Below, piece after piece: positions 35,810 through 43,894 of a stretch of DNA of 59,389 nucleotides (the first letter of the stretch is position 1; each line of letters starts with the position of its first letter). The stretch is from Arcicella aurantiaca (GTDB lineage Bacteria; Bacteroidota; Bacteroidia; Cytophagales; Spirosomataceae): NCBI RefSeq assembly GCF_003148625.1, contig NZ_QGGO01000034.1:1-59389 (forward strand). The letters are read 5' to 3'. The position numbers and the translations under genes are program-made. The notes beneath the pieces are model-generated. The model was not told where the DNA came from and ran no database searches. It saw only the letters and a list, made by a program, of their open reading frames with translations.

Positions 35810-36817
35810 ATGATACAGGAAAAAGAACTTAGTGAAAAATTCACTAAACTTTTACAAAAACTAAACGATGCTTCAGACAAAAAACAAATGTCTATGCTAC
35901 TCGACCATCCTTGGCATTCTCCAAATGAAGGTATTTGGTTGAAAAAAAGAGAAAACTTATCTATCTACGGAACAGAGTTTTACGACTATGCAACTGAAGA
36001 AGAACGCCAACGTTTATCCATTATGGAGACTGCTACTTGGTGGCATACCTTTGTGGTATTTGAAAACTTGGTGACAGAATATTATCTAAAAATTATCAAT
36101 CATGAAAGTTTAAAGGCATTTCCAGAGGTAGTTAGATATATGCACCACTTTTGTAGAGAAGAAGTTACGCATGCTTTGGTGTTCAGAAAAGCGATGAAGC
36201 ATTTTAATATTCCTCCATTTCCTGTACCCGACAATCTCAAGGATTTCTATAAAGACAATGCTTCAATTATTGAGTTTCCATTAAAAGCTATTTTCTTAAC
36301 TATTTTGATGGAATGGTTTGCTGAAAACAATGCCATGCTCGACTGCAACAATGATTTTGTGTCGCCTTTGTCTCGTGCTATTGCCGTAGAACATCATAAA
36401 GAAGAGGCTCGCCATATTGAATGGGGCAAATTAATGATGCGAGAATTTATTGAAGTAGTACCAGACTTTTTAGATGATGCTCGTGAATATACCGCTCCAT
36501 TTATGCGTAATTTATTGGATATGGCAACCTGTAATCCTGAAACTTATGACAGAGTTGGTTTTACTCACCCTGCCTTTCAAGATTATGAAAGATTATTTGA
36601 AACTGTTTTATTCTCTGAAAATAGAAAGCAAATCAACCGTAAAATCATGGAACCACTGATTCGCTTTTTCATTGAAATAGAGGTTTATACACCTGATTAT
36701 CATGAGATTTGGGAGGCAGCCAGATTCGGAGAAGATATTGAATTTGTGCTTGAAAAAGAAAGAAGAAAAATTGTAGAAAACGATAACCTTTTAGAAATTC
36801 CAATTAGTCATGTCTGA
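35810..36817 (+). CDS. AurF-family diiron oxygenase (candidate arylamine N-oxygenase)
   Basis: The 335-residue helical protein shows the metal-ligand pattern of AurF-type enzymes. A Glu lies in the first helix (FENLVTE, E85 or E90), E118-x2-H121 in REEVTHAL, a Glu in MEWFAE (E168 or E172), and H195-x3-E199-x2-H202 in EHHKEEARHIEW. AurF converts p-aminobenzoate to p-nitrobenzoate, and the related CmlI acts on an arylamine. With an aryl-CoA ligase in the same cluster, N-oxygenation of an aminoaryl starter is the simplest proposal. Other C-H or N oxidations are possible. It overlaps the next gene by eight bases. Confidence 0.85.
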   Translation: MIQEKELSEKFTKLLQKLNDASDKKQMSMLLDHPWHSPNEGIWLKKRENLSIYGTEFYDYATEEERQRLSIMETATWWHTFVVFENLVTEYYLKIINHESLKAFPEVVRYMHHFCREEVTHALVFRKAMKHFNIPPFPVPDNLKDFYKDNASIIEFPLKAIFLTILMEWFAENNAMLDCNNDFVSPLSRAIAVEHHKEEARHIEWGKLMMREFIEVVPDFLDDAREYTAPFMRNLLDMATCNPETYDRVGFTHPAFQDYERLFETVLFSENRKQINRKIMEPLIRFFIEIEVYTPDYHEIWEAARFGEDIEFVLEKERRKIVENDNLLEIPISHV

Positions 36818-37163
36818 AATCACAGAAATTGAAAAACCTTCGGAAATACTCAAAACCGTTGATGAAGTGATTGCTTCAATGCAGTACCGTTTCCACCCTG
36901 AAAATTGCACAAATCTAAAAGCAATTTATCAGTGGCAATTAAAAAATCCTGACCGTAATTTTTATATTTCCATAGATTGTGGAACGTTCCAGATTACAGA
37001 AGGGGAACATCCTTCTCCGAATGTAACCGTAGAAACAGATACAGAAGTTTATTTAAAATTAGTGAATGGGCAAATGAAAGATGTCATTGCGGTAGTTACT
37101 GGAAAATTAAGAGTGAGAGGAAGTATTAGCACTGCTCAAAAACTAAATAGAATTTTTATCTAA
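36810..37163 (+). CDS. SCP2 sterol-binding-domain protein
   Basis: The 117-residue protein is essentially one SCP2 domain (FHPENCTNLKAIYQWQLK, PNVTVETDTEVYLKLVNGQM, GKLRVRGSISTAQKL). These domains bind hydrophobic ligands such as acyl-CoA or lipids. It overlaps the AurF-like gene by eight bases and abuts the following KAS III gene. It may shuttle a hydrophobic intermediate between the soluble and membrane steps. A stand-alone SCP2 is unusual in aryl polyene clusters. Confidence 0.88.
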   Translation: MSEITEIEKPSEILKTVDEVIASMQYRFHPENCTNLKAIYQWQLKNPDRNFYISIDCGTFQITEGEHPSPNVTVETDTEVYLKLVNGQMKDVIAVVTGKLRVRGSISTAQKLNRIFI

Positions 37164-38159
37164 ATGACAAATATCAAAACCGTCATTACAGGAGTTGGAC
37201 ATTACTTACCAGAGCAAGTTATTGATAATGAGCAAATTGTAAAAATGATAAATACCAATGTACAATTTATTACCGAACGTACAGGGGTTCTTACTCGCCG
37301 ACACGCACTCAAAAATCAAGCACTCAGTGATTTAATTATTCCTGCGGTAACAAATGCTCTGGCAAATGCACAATTAGCAGCAAAAGACATTGATTTATTG
37401 ATTGTAAATACCCTCAGTCCAGACTTTCATGACCCTTCTGAAGCTTGTTTGGTACAGTCAAAACTTGGATTTCGGAATATTCCAAGTTTTGACATTAGGG
37501 CTCAATGTTCGGGTTTGATTTATGGAATGCACATCGCCCAACAATTTATCCAAAATCAAACGTATCAGCATATTTTGGTTGTTTGTGGAGAAATGCTTTC
37601 AAAACGAATGGATACTTCGGACGCTGGCAGAAACTTGTCAATTTTACTCGGAGATGGAGCAGGAGCTGTCATTTTATCAGGACAAAAAAGTACATCAAAG
37701 GGAATCGTTGATATTATCACGAAAGCTGATGGTAATTATTTTCAATTGCTTTGGACACAGTCGCCAGGGACGTCAAATGAACATTTTTTTGGGGGAGATA
37801 CAAACTCAAATCCACATTTTAGAATGAACGGGCGACCAATGTTTGAACACGCTTCGCAGTCTTTAATTGCCATTGCTCAAGAAATACTCAGGAAACATCA
37901 TTTAACCCTTGATGATATTGACGTCATCATTCCGCATCAACCCAATATGAGAATCCTTGATGCGGTGATTGGCGGTTTAAATATTCCTATTGAAAAGGTC
38001 GCTTTAAATGTTGAATGGCTTGGGAATATGGCTTCGGCATCGTTGCCCGTAACCCTTAGTTTGGCGACAGAATCAGGTTTAGTACAATCGGGCAAATTGG
38101 GGCTTTTCTTGGGGTATGGCTCAGGGGCAACTTGGGGAGCTTGCTTGTATCAATTTTAA
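37164..38159 (+). CDS. KAS III (FabH-like) with intact catalytic triad
   Basis: The 331-residue protein has C115 (IRAQCSGLIYG), H258 (IIPHQPNMRI) and N288 (WLGNMASASLP), plus the closing GYGSGATWGA. It should perform a first condensation between an activated starter and malonyl-ACP. Of the three KAS III relatives in the cluster it is the only one with a normal active site. It starts one base after the SCP2 stop. Confidence 0.92.
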   Translation: MTNIKTVITGVGHYLPEQVIDNEQIVKMINTNVQFITERTGVLTRRHALKNQALSDLIIPAVTNALANAQLAAKDIDLLIVNTLSPDFHDPSEACLVQSKLGFRNIPSFDIRAQCSGLIYGMHIAQQFIQNQTYQHILVVCGEMLSKRMDTSDAGRNLSILLGDGAGAVILSGQKSTSKGIVDIITKADGNYFQLLWTQSPGTSNEHFFGGDTNSNPHFRMNGRPMFEHASQSLIAIAQEILRKHHLTLDDIDVIIPHQPNMRILDAVIGGLNIPIEKVALNVEWLGNMASASLPVTLSLATESGLVQSGKLGLFLGYGSGATWGACLYQF

Positions 38160-38182
38160 GTAAAACCTCTAAACTATTTAAC

Positions 38183-39064
38183 ATGATTATTCAAGAAGGT
38201 GGTCATATTGGGCAAGGCATTTACTTGCTCGGAACTACCGAAAATCCCATTTATTTGATGGGAGCAAACCATGAATGGACTTTGATAGAAGGTGGTTTAA
38301 TTTCTACAACTGATATTGTTTTGGAACAACTTAAAAACCTAAATATCAGCCTTTCAGACATAAAACATTGGATAATTACGCATTGTCATTTTGACCATTG
38401 TGGACTTTTAGAAACCATTTATCCAAAACTTCCTTCAGTAAAAGTATATGCTTCTGCTGAAGCAATTGAGGCATTTCAGAATCCAAAATATTTACGACAA
38501 ATCAGAAAATATAATGAATTTGTAGTTCCAAATTTGGCTTTGATTTCACAAATAAATCTTACTGAAATACCTTTTGTAACTATTGAAAATGGGCAATATG
38601 TAAGCCTTGGCGAAGAAGTTTTAGAAGTCATTAAAACGGCAGGACATAGCCCTTGTTCTTTATCATTCTGGAATCAAAAAAAGGGTGTATTATTTGTGTC
38701 TGACGCACTCGGAGAATTACGAAATAATTATGAGTTTTTTCCATTGGCATTTCAAAGTCTTGAGATTTTTAGGCAGTCCATTAAACGATTGGCTCAATAT
38801 GATGCTCAAATTGTTGCTTTGGGACATAACGGCGTATTAACCCAGAATTTTGCAAAAAATGCGTGTACACAAGCCTTAGATGGATTAGAAGCATTTTATA
38901 ATCAGGCTGAAAATCTACACAAACAAGGATTAAGTCTCGAACAAGCCGCTCAGCATTTATCTGGAATTTTGTATCCACACAGTGCCAATTTTGTTCCAAA
39001 AGAACTCCATTATTTTAGTATGGTACGACTGCTAAACAATCTAACTTATGAAGCAATTTATTGA
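38183..39064 (+). CDS. Metallo-beta-lactamase-fold hydrolase, probable thioesterase
   Basis: I start at the ATG at 38183 (293 residues), where the domain begins; an ATG at 38132 lies inside the KAS III gene. The zinc motif reads THCHFDHCG, followed by the later ligands TAGHSP and VSDALG and a C-terminal HNG. In type II polyketide systems MBL-fold enzymes release or edit ACP-bound chains. Here it probably hydrolyses the ACP or CoA thioester of an intermediate or product. It overlaps the next gene by 17 bases. Confidence 0.8.
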   Translation: MIIQEGGHIGQGIYLLGTTENPIYLMGANHEWTLIEGGLISTTDIVLEQLKNLNISLSDIKHWIITHCHFDHCGLLETIYPKLPSVKVYASAEAIEAFQNPKYLRQIRKYNEFVVPNLALISQINLTEIPFVTIENGQYVSLGEEVLEVIKTAGHSPCSLSFWNQKKGVLFVSDALGELRNNYEFFPLAFQSLEIFRQSIKRLAQYDAQIVALGHNGVLTQNFAKNACTQALDGLEAFYNQAENLHKQGLSLEQAAQHLSGILYPHSANFVPKELHYFSMVRLLNNLTYEAIY

Positions 39065-40211
39065 AAAAAAGCAAGATGTCGTCATTTGTGGGGGAGGAAT
39101 TGCGGGTTTGGTTTTGGCTTTGGCTTTAGGAAAAACAGGCAAAAAAATTCTAATCTGTGAAAAAGGAAAGTACCTTAATCCAAACGGAGCAGATGTACTA
39201 AAACCTTCTGGAATCAGCATTTTGTCGGAATTAGGACTTTTGCCCAATTTATTAAAAGCAGAAGCCCAAAAAAGACATGAAGTTTCATTTTTTCATAATG
39301 GACTGCCTACTCTTCACATAGATTATCGTTTGCAACAATCAACAGACCATTTTTTCTTGATTCCCTATCAAGAAGTTTTAGCGATTGTGTTGGAAGCCAT
39401 CAAAAAAACACCTTCCATAAATATTCTTATGGAAACAGAATTGACTGAAATTGAACAAGATAATGATGGAAATGTTGTAACGGTTGTTTTGAATGAAAAA
39501 GAATACGTATATCCAGACATTGTAATTGGAGCAGATGGCATTAACTCCAAATTAAGAAACCTCTTGGGTATCAATGCCGAAATGTATTTTTATCCAAGAG
39601 CAATGTATTTCAATAAATTTCCAATCGTTAATTCTGTGAGGGAACGGAATAGACTTTACGTAGATGATAAAAATGCACTTGCTTATTTTTATCCCATCAA
39701 TCACAAAGAATTCAGAACGGTTTTAAGTTTTGAGAAGGACGAAGCCAACTATCTTTTTCAAGAAAATCAAGTCAGTGAATTAAAGAAACGGCTCCGAAAA
39801 TTTGTTTCATGCAGTGATGATGCCATCGAAGCAATTACACAGAGTAATGGTTTTACCACTTTTCCATTGTGTAGAATGAATTTGCCAAAATACAATTTCA
39901 ACAACGTTGTTTTTATTGGAAATGCGGCTCATAGTGTGCATCCTATTTCGGGGCAAGGAATGAATTTGGCAATTGAAGATGCTTGGGAATTATTCTGCCA
40001 AATTAGTAACTATTATAAACGAGCATTGGCACTTTCTGAAGCACTCAATCAGTTTCATAATACCCGTCATCCCATTAGTCAAGCCATTGCAAACTATGCC
40101 GACCAACTGGCAAATAGTTTTGGTTCAAAAGATGGTTTTTATTTGAGTTTAAACCCAAAAATACAGACCAGTGGTCGTCAAATCAATGATTTGAATGCTA
40201 TTGGACTTTGA
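39048..40211 (+). CDS. Group A flavin-dependent monooxygenase
   Basis: The 387-residue protein has an N-terminal FAD motif (VVICGGGIAGLVLALALG), the DG motif (GADGINSKLRNLLG) and the C-terminal ribityl-binding motif in the form GNAAHSVHPISGQGMNLA, where the usual Asp is Asn. Such enzymes hydroxylate aromatic rings (p-hydroxybenzoate hydroxylase type) or polyketide carbons. It may hydroxylate the aryl head group or the chain. It is translationally coupled to the MBL-fold gene. Confidence 0.87.
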   Translation: MKQFIEKKQDVVICGGGIAGLVLALALGKTGKKILICEKGKYLNPNGADVLKPSGISILSELGLLPNLLKAEAQKRHEVSFFHNGLPTLHIDYRLQQSTDHFFLIPYQEVLAIVLEAIKKTPSINILMETELTEIEQDNDGNVVTVVLNEKEYVYPDIVIGADGINSKLRNLLGINAEMYFYPRAMYFNKFPIVNSVRERNRLYVDDKNALAYFYPINHKEFRTVLSFEKDEANYLFQENQVSELKKRLRKFVSCSDDAIEAITQSNGFTTFPLCRMNLPKYNFNNVVFIGNAAHSVHPISGQGMNLAIEDAWELFCQISNYYKRALALSEALNQFHNTRHPISQAIANYADQLANSFGSKDGFYLSLNPKIQTSGRQINDLNAIGL

Positions 40212-40218
40212 AAATACG

Positions 40219-40959
40219 ATGAATATTGATTTAACAAATAAGAAATATTTAGTAACAGGTGGTAGTAGAGGAATCGGGAAAGCCATTGTGGAAAGACTCG
40301 CAAATGCAGGTGCAACGGTTGCGTTTACTTACAAAAGTAGCGATGCCGAAGCTCAAAAAATCGTGGAGCAATTCAATCACAAAGTGTTTGCATTTAAAGC
40401 AGACATCAGCGATGAAAATACGTCTATTTCTTTAATTGAAAATATTGAAAACCAAATTGGAGAACTGGACGGACTTATCAATAATGCAGGAATCACGATG
40501 GACAAACCTTTTTTTAAAATGGAAACGGAGGCGTGGCAGTCTGTAATTAATACCAATTTGAACGGTACGTTTTATCTATCCAAAGCAGTTATCAATAAAT
40601 TTATTAGAAAAGATAATTCAAAAATTATCAATATGGCATCTGTTTCGGGGCTTCGGGGAAGTGCTGGGCAAGCCAATTATTCGGCTTCAAAAGCTGCCAT
40701 GATTGCCTTCACCAAGACTTTGGCAGTAGAATTTGCCCGTTTTAATGTCCAAGTAAATGCCATTGCTCCGGGATTTATAGAAACCGAAATGACCGAACAA
40801 ATGGACGAAAATATCAAGAAGAATATTCGCCAAATGGTACCTGCACGCAGAATGGGCAGAGCGTCGGAAGTGGCAGATGCGGTACTTTTTTTATTGTCGC
40901 CCTCTGCCAATTATATCACGGGGCATACCTTAGTTATTGATGGTGGACTAATGGCTTAG
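40219..40959 (+). CDS. FabG-type 3-ketoacyl-ACP reductase
   Basis: I start at the ATG at 40219 (246 residues); an ATG at 40195 would overlap the previous gene and add eight unlike residues. The SDR motifs are canonical: GGSRGIG, NNAG, S141 in INMASVSG, and Y154/K158 in YSASKAA, with the GFIETEMT region. It should reduce the beta-keto group made in each elongation round, using NADPH. It is part of the core KR-KS-CLF-DH block. Confidence 0.93.
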   Translation: MNIDLTNKKYLVTGGSRGIGKAIVERLANAGATVAFTYKSSDAEAQKIVEQFNHKVFAFKADISDENTSISLIENIENQIGELDGLINNAGITMDKPFFKMETEAWQSVINTNLNGTFYLSKAVINKFIRKDNSKIINMASVSGLRGSAGQANYSASKAAMIAFTKTLAVEFARFNVQVNAIAPGFIETEMTEQMDENIKKNIRQMVPARRMGRASEVADAVLFLLSPSANYITGHTLVIDGGLMA

Positions 40960-40985
40960 CATAAGAATAAACTAATAAATCTATT

Positions 40986-42230
40986 ATGAAAAAGAAAAGA
41001 GTTGTTATTACAGGAATGGGCGTAGTGAGTCCATTAGGGTCTGATTTACAAGAATTTTGGACAGCTATTAAAAATGGTCAAATCGGTATTCAAGGACTTA
41101 CCAAACTCAGCACTGAACATTATAAGGGCAATCCCATTGCGGCAGAAGTAAAAGGTACAGAAACTTTAGCTTTTGAAGGTCTTGACCAACTGTCTGAATA
41201 TAGCCAAGCCGTATATTATGCAACGGCAGCCACAAAACTGAGTTTAGTTGATGCGGGTTTGACAGAAAACATCGAAGAAGATAATAATTACGGGTTAATT
41301 ATTGGTACAACCAGTGGCAATCAAGATATGGTTGAACGTACTATTAATAACTTTGAAATTGAATCGAGAGATGATGAATTAAACCCAAATGCTGCCGAAA
41401 TGTTAGCCCATTTTCGCCCGATTGAATTAAGTGCAAAAGTAGCTTCTTTATGTAATTTTGGCGGAACAAACATGGTTATTCCAACAGCTTGTGCCGCAGG
41501 AAATTATGCTTTTGGTACGGCATATTCAATGATTCAACAAGGAAGAACGCCCGTAATTGTAGCAGGTGGAGCAGACCCTTTCACACGTTCTTGTTATACG
41601 ATTTTCTATCGTTTAGGAGCAATGACACAAACCAATATTCAACCTTTTGACGAAAACCGTACAGGTATGGTAGTAGGCGAAGGGGCAGCCATGTTGGTTT
41701 TGGAGGAATTAGACCACGCCTTAGCTCGAAATGCCAACATTTATGCAGAAGTAAAAGGGTATGGTTTAGCTTGTGATGCTTATCACCCAACAACTCCCGA
41801 CCCAGACGGCTCAGGGGCAATTTTAGCCATGAATAAAGCCTTAGATATGAGTCAGTTATCGGTTGAAGAAATCGATTATATCTCGGCACATGGTACAGGC
41901 ACAAAAGCCAATGACGCTCATGAAGCCAAAGCAATGAACAAGGTTTTTGGTACTCAATTACAAAATATGCCTGTAAGCGGAATAAAGTCAATGTTGGGGC
42001 ATTGTATGGGGGCTGCCAGTGCTTTGGAAGGGGTGGCTTCGGTCATGTCTATTCAAGACCAAATTATTCCTCCAACAATGAATACTGCTTCACTTGACCC
42101 AACTTTTTCGCAAGCTTTTGTAGTTACCTCAAAAGCCATTGAAGATAGACCAGTGGAAAATGTCATTAGTAATGCCTTTGCTTTTGGTGGAAATATTTGT
42201 AGCGTAATTTTTGGAAAATATAACAACTAA
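40986..42230 (+). CDS. FabF-type ketosynthase (KS alpha) of the cluster
   Basis: The 414-residue protein has all catalytic residues: C169 (IPTACAAGNYAFG), H302 (SAHGTGTKAND), K334 and H339 (IKSMLGHCMGAAS). It should catalyse repeated malonyl-ACP condensations. The following gene encodes a related protein with a damaged active site, so the two probably form a KS/chain-length-factor heterodimer as in aryl polyene and aromatic type II synthases. Confidence 0.94.
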   Translation: MKKKRVVITGMGVVSPLGSDLQEFWTAIKNGQIGIQGLTKLSTEHYKGNPIAAEVKGTETLAFEGLDQLSEYSQAVYYATAATKLSLVDAGLTENIEEDNNYGLIIGTTSGNQDMVERTINNFEIESRDDELNPNAAEMLAHFRPIELSAKVASLCNFGGTNMVIPTACAAGNYAFGTAYSMIQQGRTPVIVAGGADPFTRSCYTIFYRLGAMTQTNIQPFDENRTGMVVGEGAAMLVLEELDHALARNANIYAEVKGYGLACDAYHPTTPDPDGSGAILAMNKALDMSQLSVEEIDYISAHGTGTKANDAHEAKAMNKVFGTQLQNMPVSGIKSMLGHCMGAASALEGVASVMSIQDQIIPPTMNTASLDPTFSQAFVVTSKAIEDRPVENVISNAFAFGGNICSVIFGKYNN

Positions 42231-42234
42231 AATC

Positions 42235-43323
42235 ATGATTAATAATTTCAAAGGGGCAATTACTTCTATTGGCTTTAATTCGGTTTGTGGTACAGGGCAA
42301 AATGCCTATTACGAACTCGTACATACTTTACCGTCAGAAAAAAAAATATCAACCTACGACCCCGAAGGCTTTTTGGGAACAAAAGGTATTAGATTTTTGA
42401 ATAATGCAACCTTAATGTACTGCAACTTAGCTTTTCAGTGTATTAGTAATAGAAATTTAGGTGCTAAAATAATAGCAGAAGCAGATAAAATTGGGCTTTA
42501 TGATGGTTCAGATTTATCCAATATTGAAGATGGTTTTATCTTTGATTTAACGGCTAAAATGGATGGGCCAGCTCTGGTGAGTCCTATGTCTGCCCCTAAT
42601 ACGATTGCCAATGCGTCGTCGAGTATGATGGCAATAAAATCAACTATTAAAGGACCAAACTTTACGGTTTGTGGTGGAGCTTGCGGGAGTTTACAAGCCT
42701 TAGACATTGCACTTTTACATTTGTCTGAAAACATGATTGATTGTGCAATCGTGGGTTCTACCGAAATAACTTCTCGTTATCATCAGGCAGTTCGTCAAGG
42801 GGAACTTCGTGGAGAAGCCCAAGAGCAAGATGCTCCAGAAATGGGAATAGCCTTTTCGATAGAATCCTTAGAAAATGCTCAAAAACAAGGAACGGAGATT
42901 TTAGGAACAATTTTAGGAGTACATTCTGGACAAAAACTTAGAAAAGAAACCTCAGAAGGGCTTTTAATCAGACTTTGTTCTCAACTTCTTAAACAGACAG
43001 ATTTATCAAGTGAACAACTCGATGGACTTATTTTATCTGCGGGTAGTCATTGTATTGATGAAGTTATTTTCAAAAAACAAGTCAATGAAAAAATCAATCC
43101 TGATTTAGCTATTATTTATCCAGAATCAGTACATGGGTATGGCGATAATGCAGGAGGTTTTGCGGGAATGTTGTTTGGTATTGGACTTTTCAATCAAAAA
43201 ATTAAAAACAACTTACCTTCATTACGCATTGACGGAACTCCGAAGGAAAGCTATAAACATTTAATTATTGCTACCATCGACCGCACAGGTTATGGTATCG
43301 TTACTCTTCTAAAAAAAGCATGA
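42235..43323 (+). CDS. Chain-length-factor-like ketosynthase homologue
   Basis: I start at the ATG at 42235 (362 residues), just after the KS stop. The thiolase fold is recognisable (GPNFTVCGGACGSLQALDIAL) and retains a Cys (C150). The HGTGT motif is missing (SAGSH instead), and the KSxxGH motif reads ESVHGYGDNAGG, replacing both Lys and the second His. It thus cannot decarboxylate or condense normally and fits a chain-length factor that shapes product length. It overlaps the dehydratase gene by four bases. Confidence 0.82.
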   Translation: MINNFKGAITSIGFNSVCGTGQNAYYELVHTLPSEKKISTYDPEGFLGTKGIRFLNNATLMYCNLAFQCISNRNLGAKIIAEADKIGLYDGSDLSNIEDGFIFDLTAKMDGPALVSPMSAPNTIANASSSMMAIKSTIKGPNFTVCGGACGSLQALDIALLHLSENMIDCAIVGSTEITSRYHQAVRQGELRGEAQEQDAPEMGIAFSIESLENAQKQGTEILGTILGVHSGQKLRKETSEGLLIRLCSQLLKQTDLSSEQLDGLILSAGSHCIDEVIFKKQVNEKINPDLAIIYPESVHGYGDNAGGFAGMLFGIGLFNQKIKNNLPSLRIDGTPKESYKHLIIATIDRTGYGIVTLLKKA

Positions 43324-43811
43324 ATCCATTATTAAATAATTATCAAATCCAACAATTATTACCTCATCGTTATCCGATTCAATTGGTTGACCAAGTGATT
43401 GAATTTGAGGAAAATAAAGAAATAATTGCCTTAAAAGCAATCGGTATTGGTGAACCTGCTTTAAGAGGACATTTCCCTAATTTCCCTATCATGCCGGGGG
43501 TTTTATTGGTTGAAGCATTAGGACAAACTTGTGCTTTATTATTAGAACTAACTCGCCGACAATGGAAGGTTGGCGATGATTTTAATGTTTCTGATGAGCA
43601 ATCTTTAGGCGTATTAGGTGGCGTAAAAGTTAAGATGTTAAAACCCGTTCTTCCGGGTACTCTTGTAAAACTAAAAGCAACGCTTGACTGGAGTAAAGGG
43701 CCAGCATCATCGCTAAATGTAGTTGCTTATGATGCTATCAACGAAAAAAAAATATTCGTAAGAGGGTCAATTTTAGTAGCAATGGCTCCAAAATCAAGTT
43801 TGTCAAGTTAA
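43320..43811 (+). CDS. FabZ-type 3-hydroxyacyl-ACP dehydratase
   Basis: The 163-residue hot-dog protein has LPHRYPIQLVD and the catalytic residues H51 (RGHFPNFPIMPG) and E65 (LVEALGQT). With the ketoreductase and no enoyl reductase in the cluster, each cycle would leave a trans double bond, giving a conjugated polyene. This absence of an enoyl reductase is seen directly and is important for product prediction. Confidence 0.92.
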   Translation: MNPLLNNYQIQQLLPHRYPIQLVDQVIEFEENKEIIALKAIGIGEPALRGHFPNFPIMPGVLLVEALGQTCALLLELTRRQWKVGDDFNVSDEQSLGVLGGVKVKMLKPVLPGTLVKLKATLDWSKGPASSLNVVAYDAINEKKIFVRGSILVAMAPKSSLSS

Positions 43812-43894
43812 AAACATACTTGTAAAAGACTGTGAAACCTCTTTCATCTGAAAATTAAGACAATCTCTAAATTAACTTCCAATATCATTTAAAA

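Noticed and set aside
37164-43811. Housekeeping fatty acid synthesis genes
   Set aside because: There is no enoyl reductase, malonyl transferase or acetyl-CoA carboxylase gene, and the genes are operonic with an aryl-CoA ligase, AurF-like oxygenase, exporter and phosphopantetheinyl transferase.
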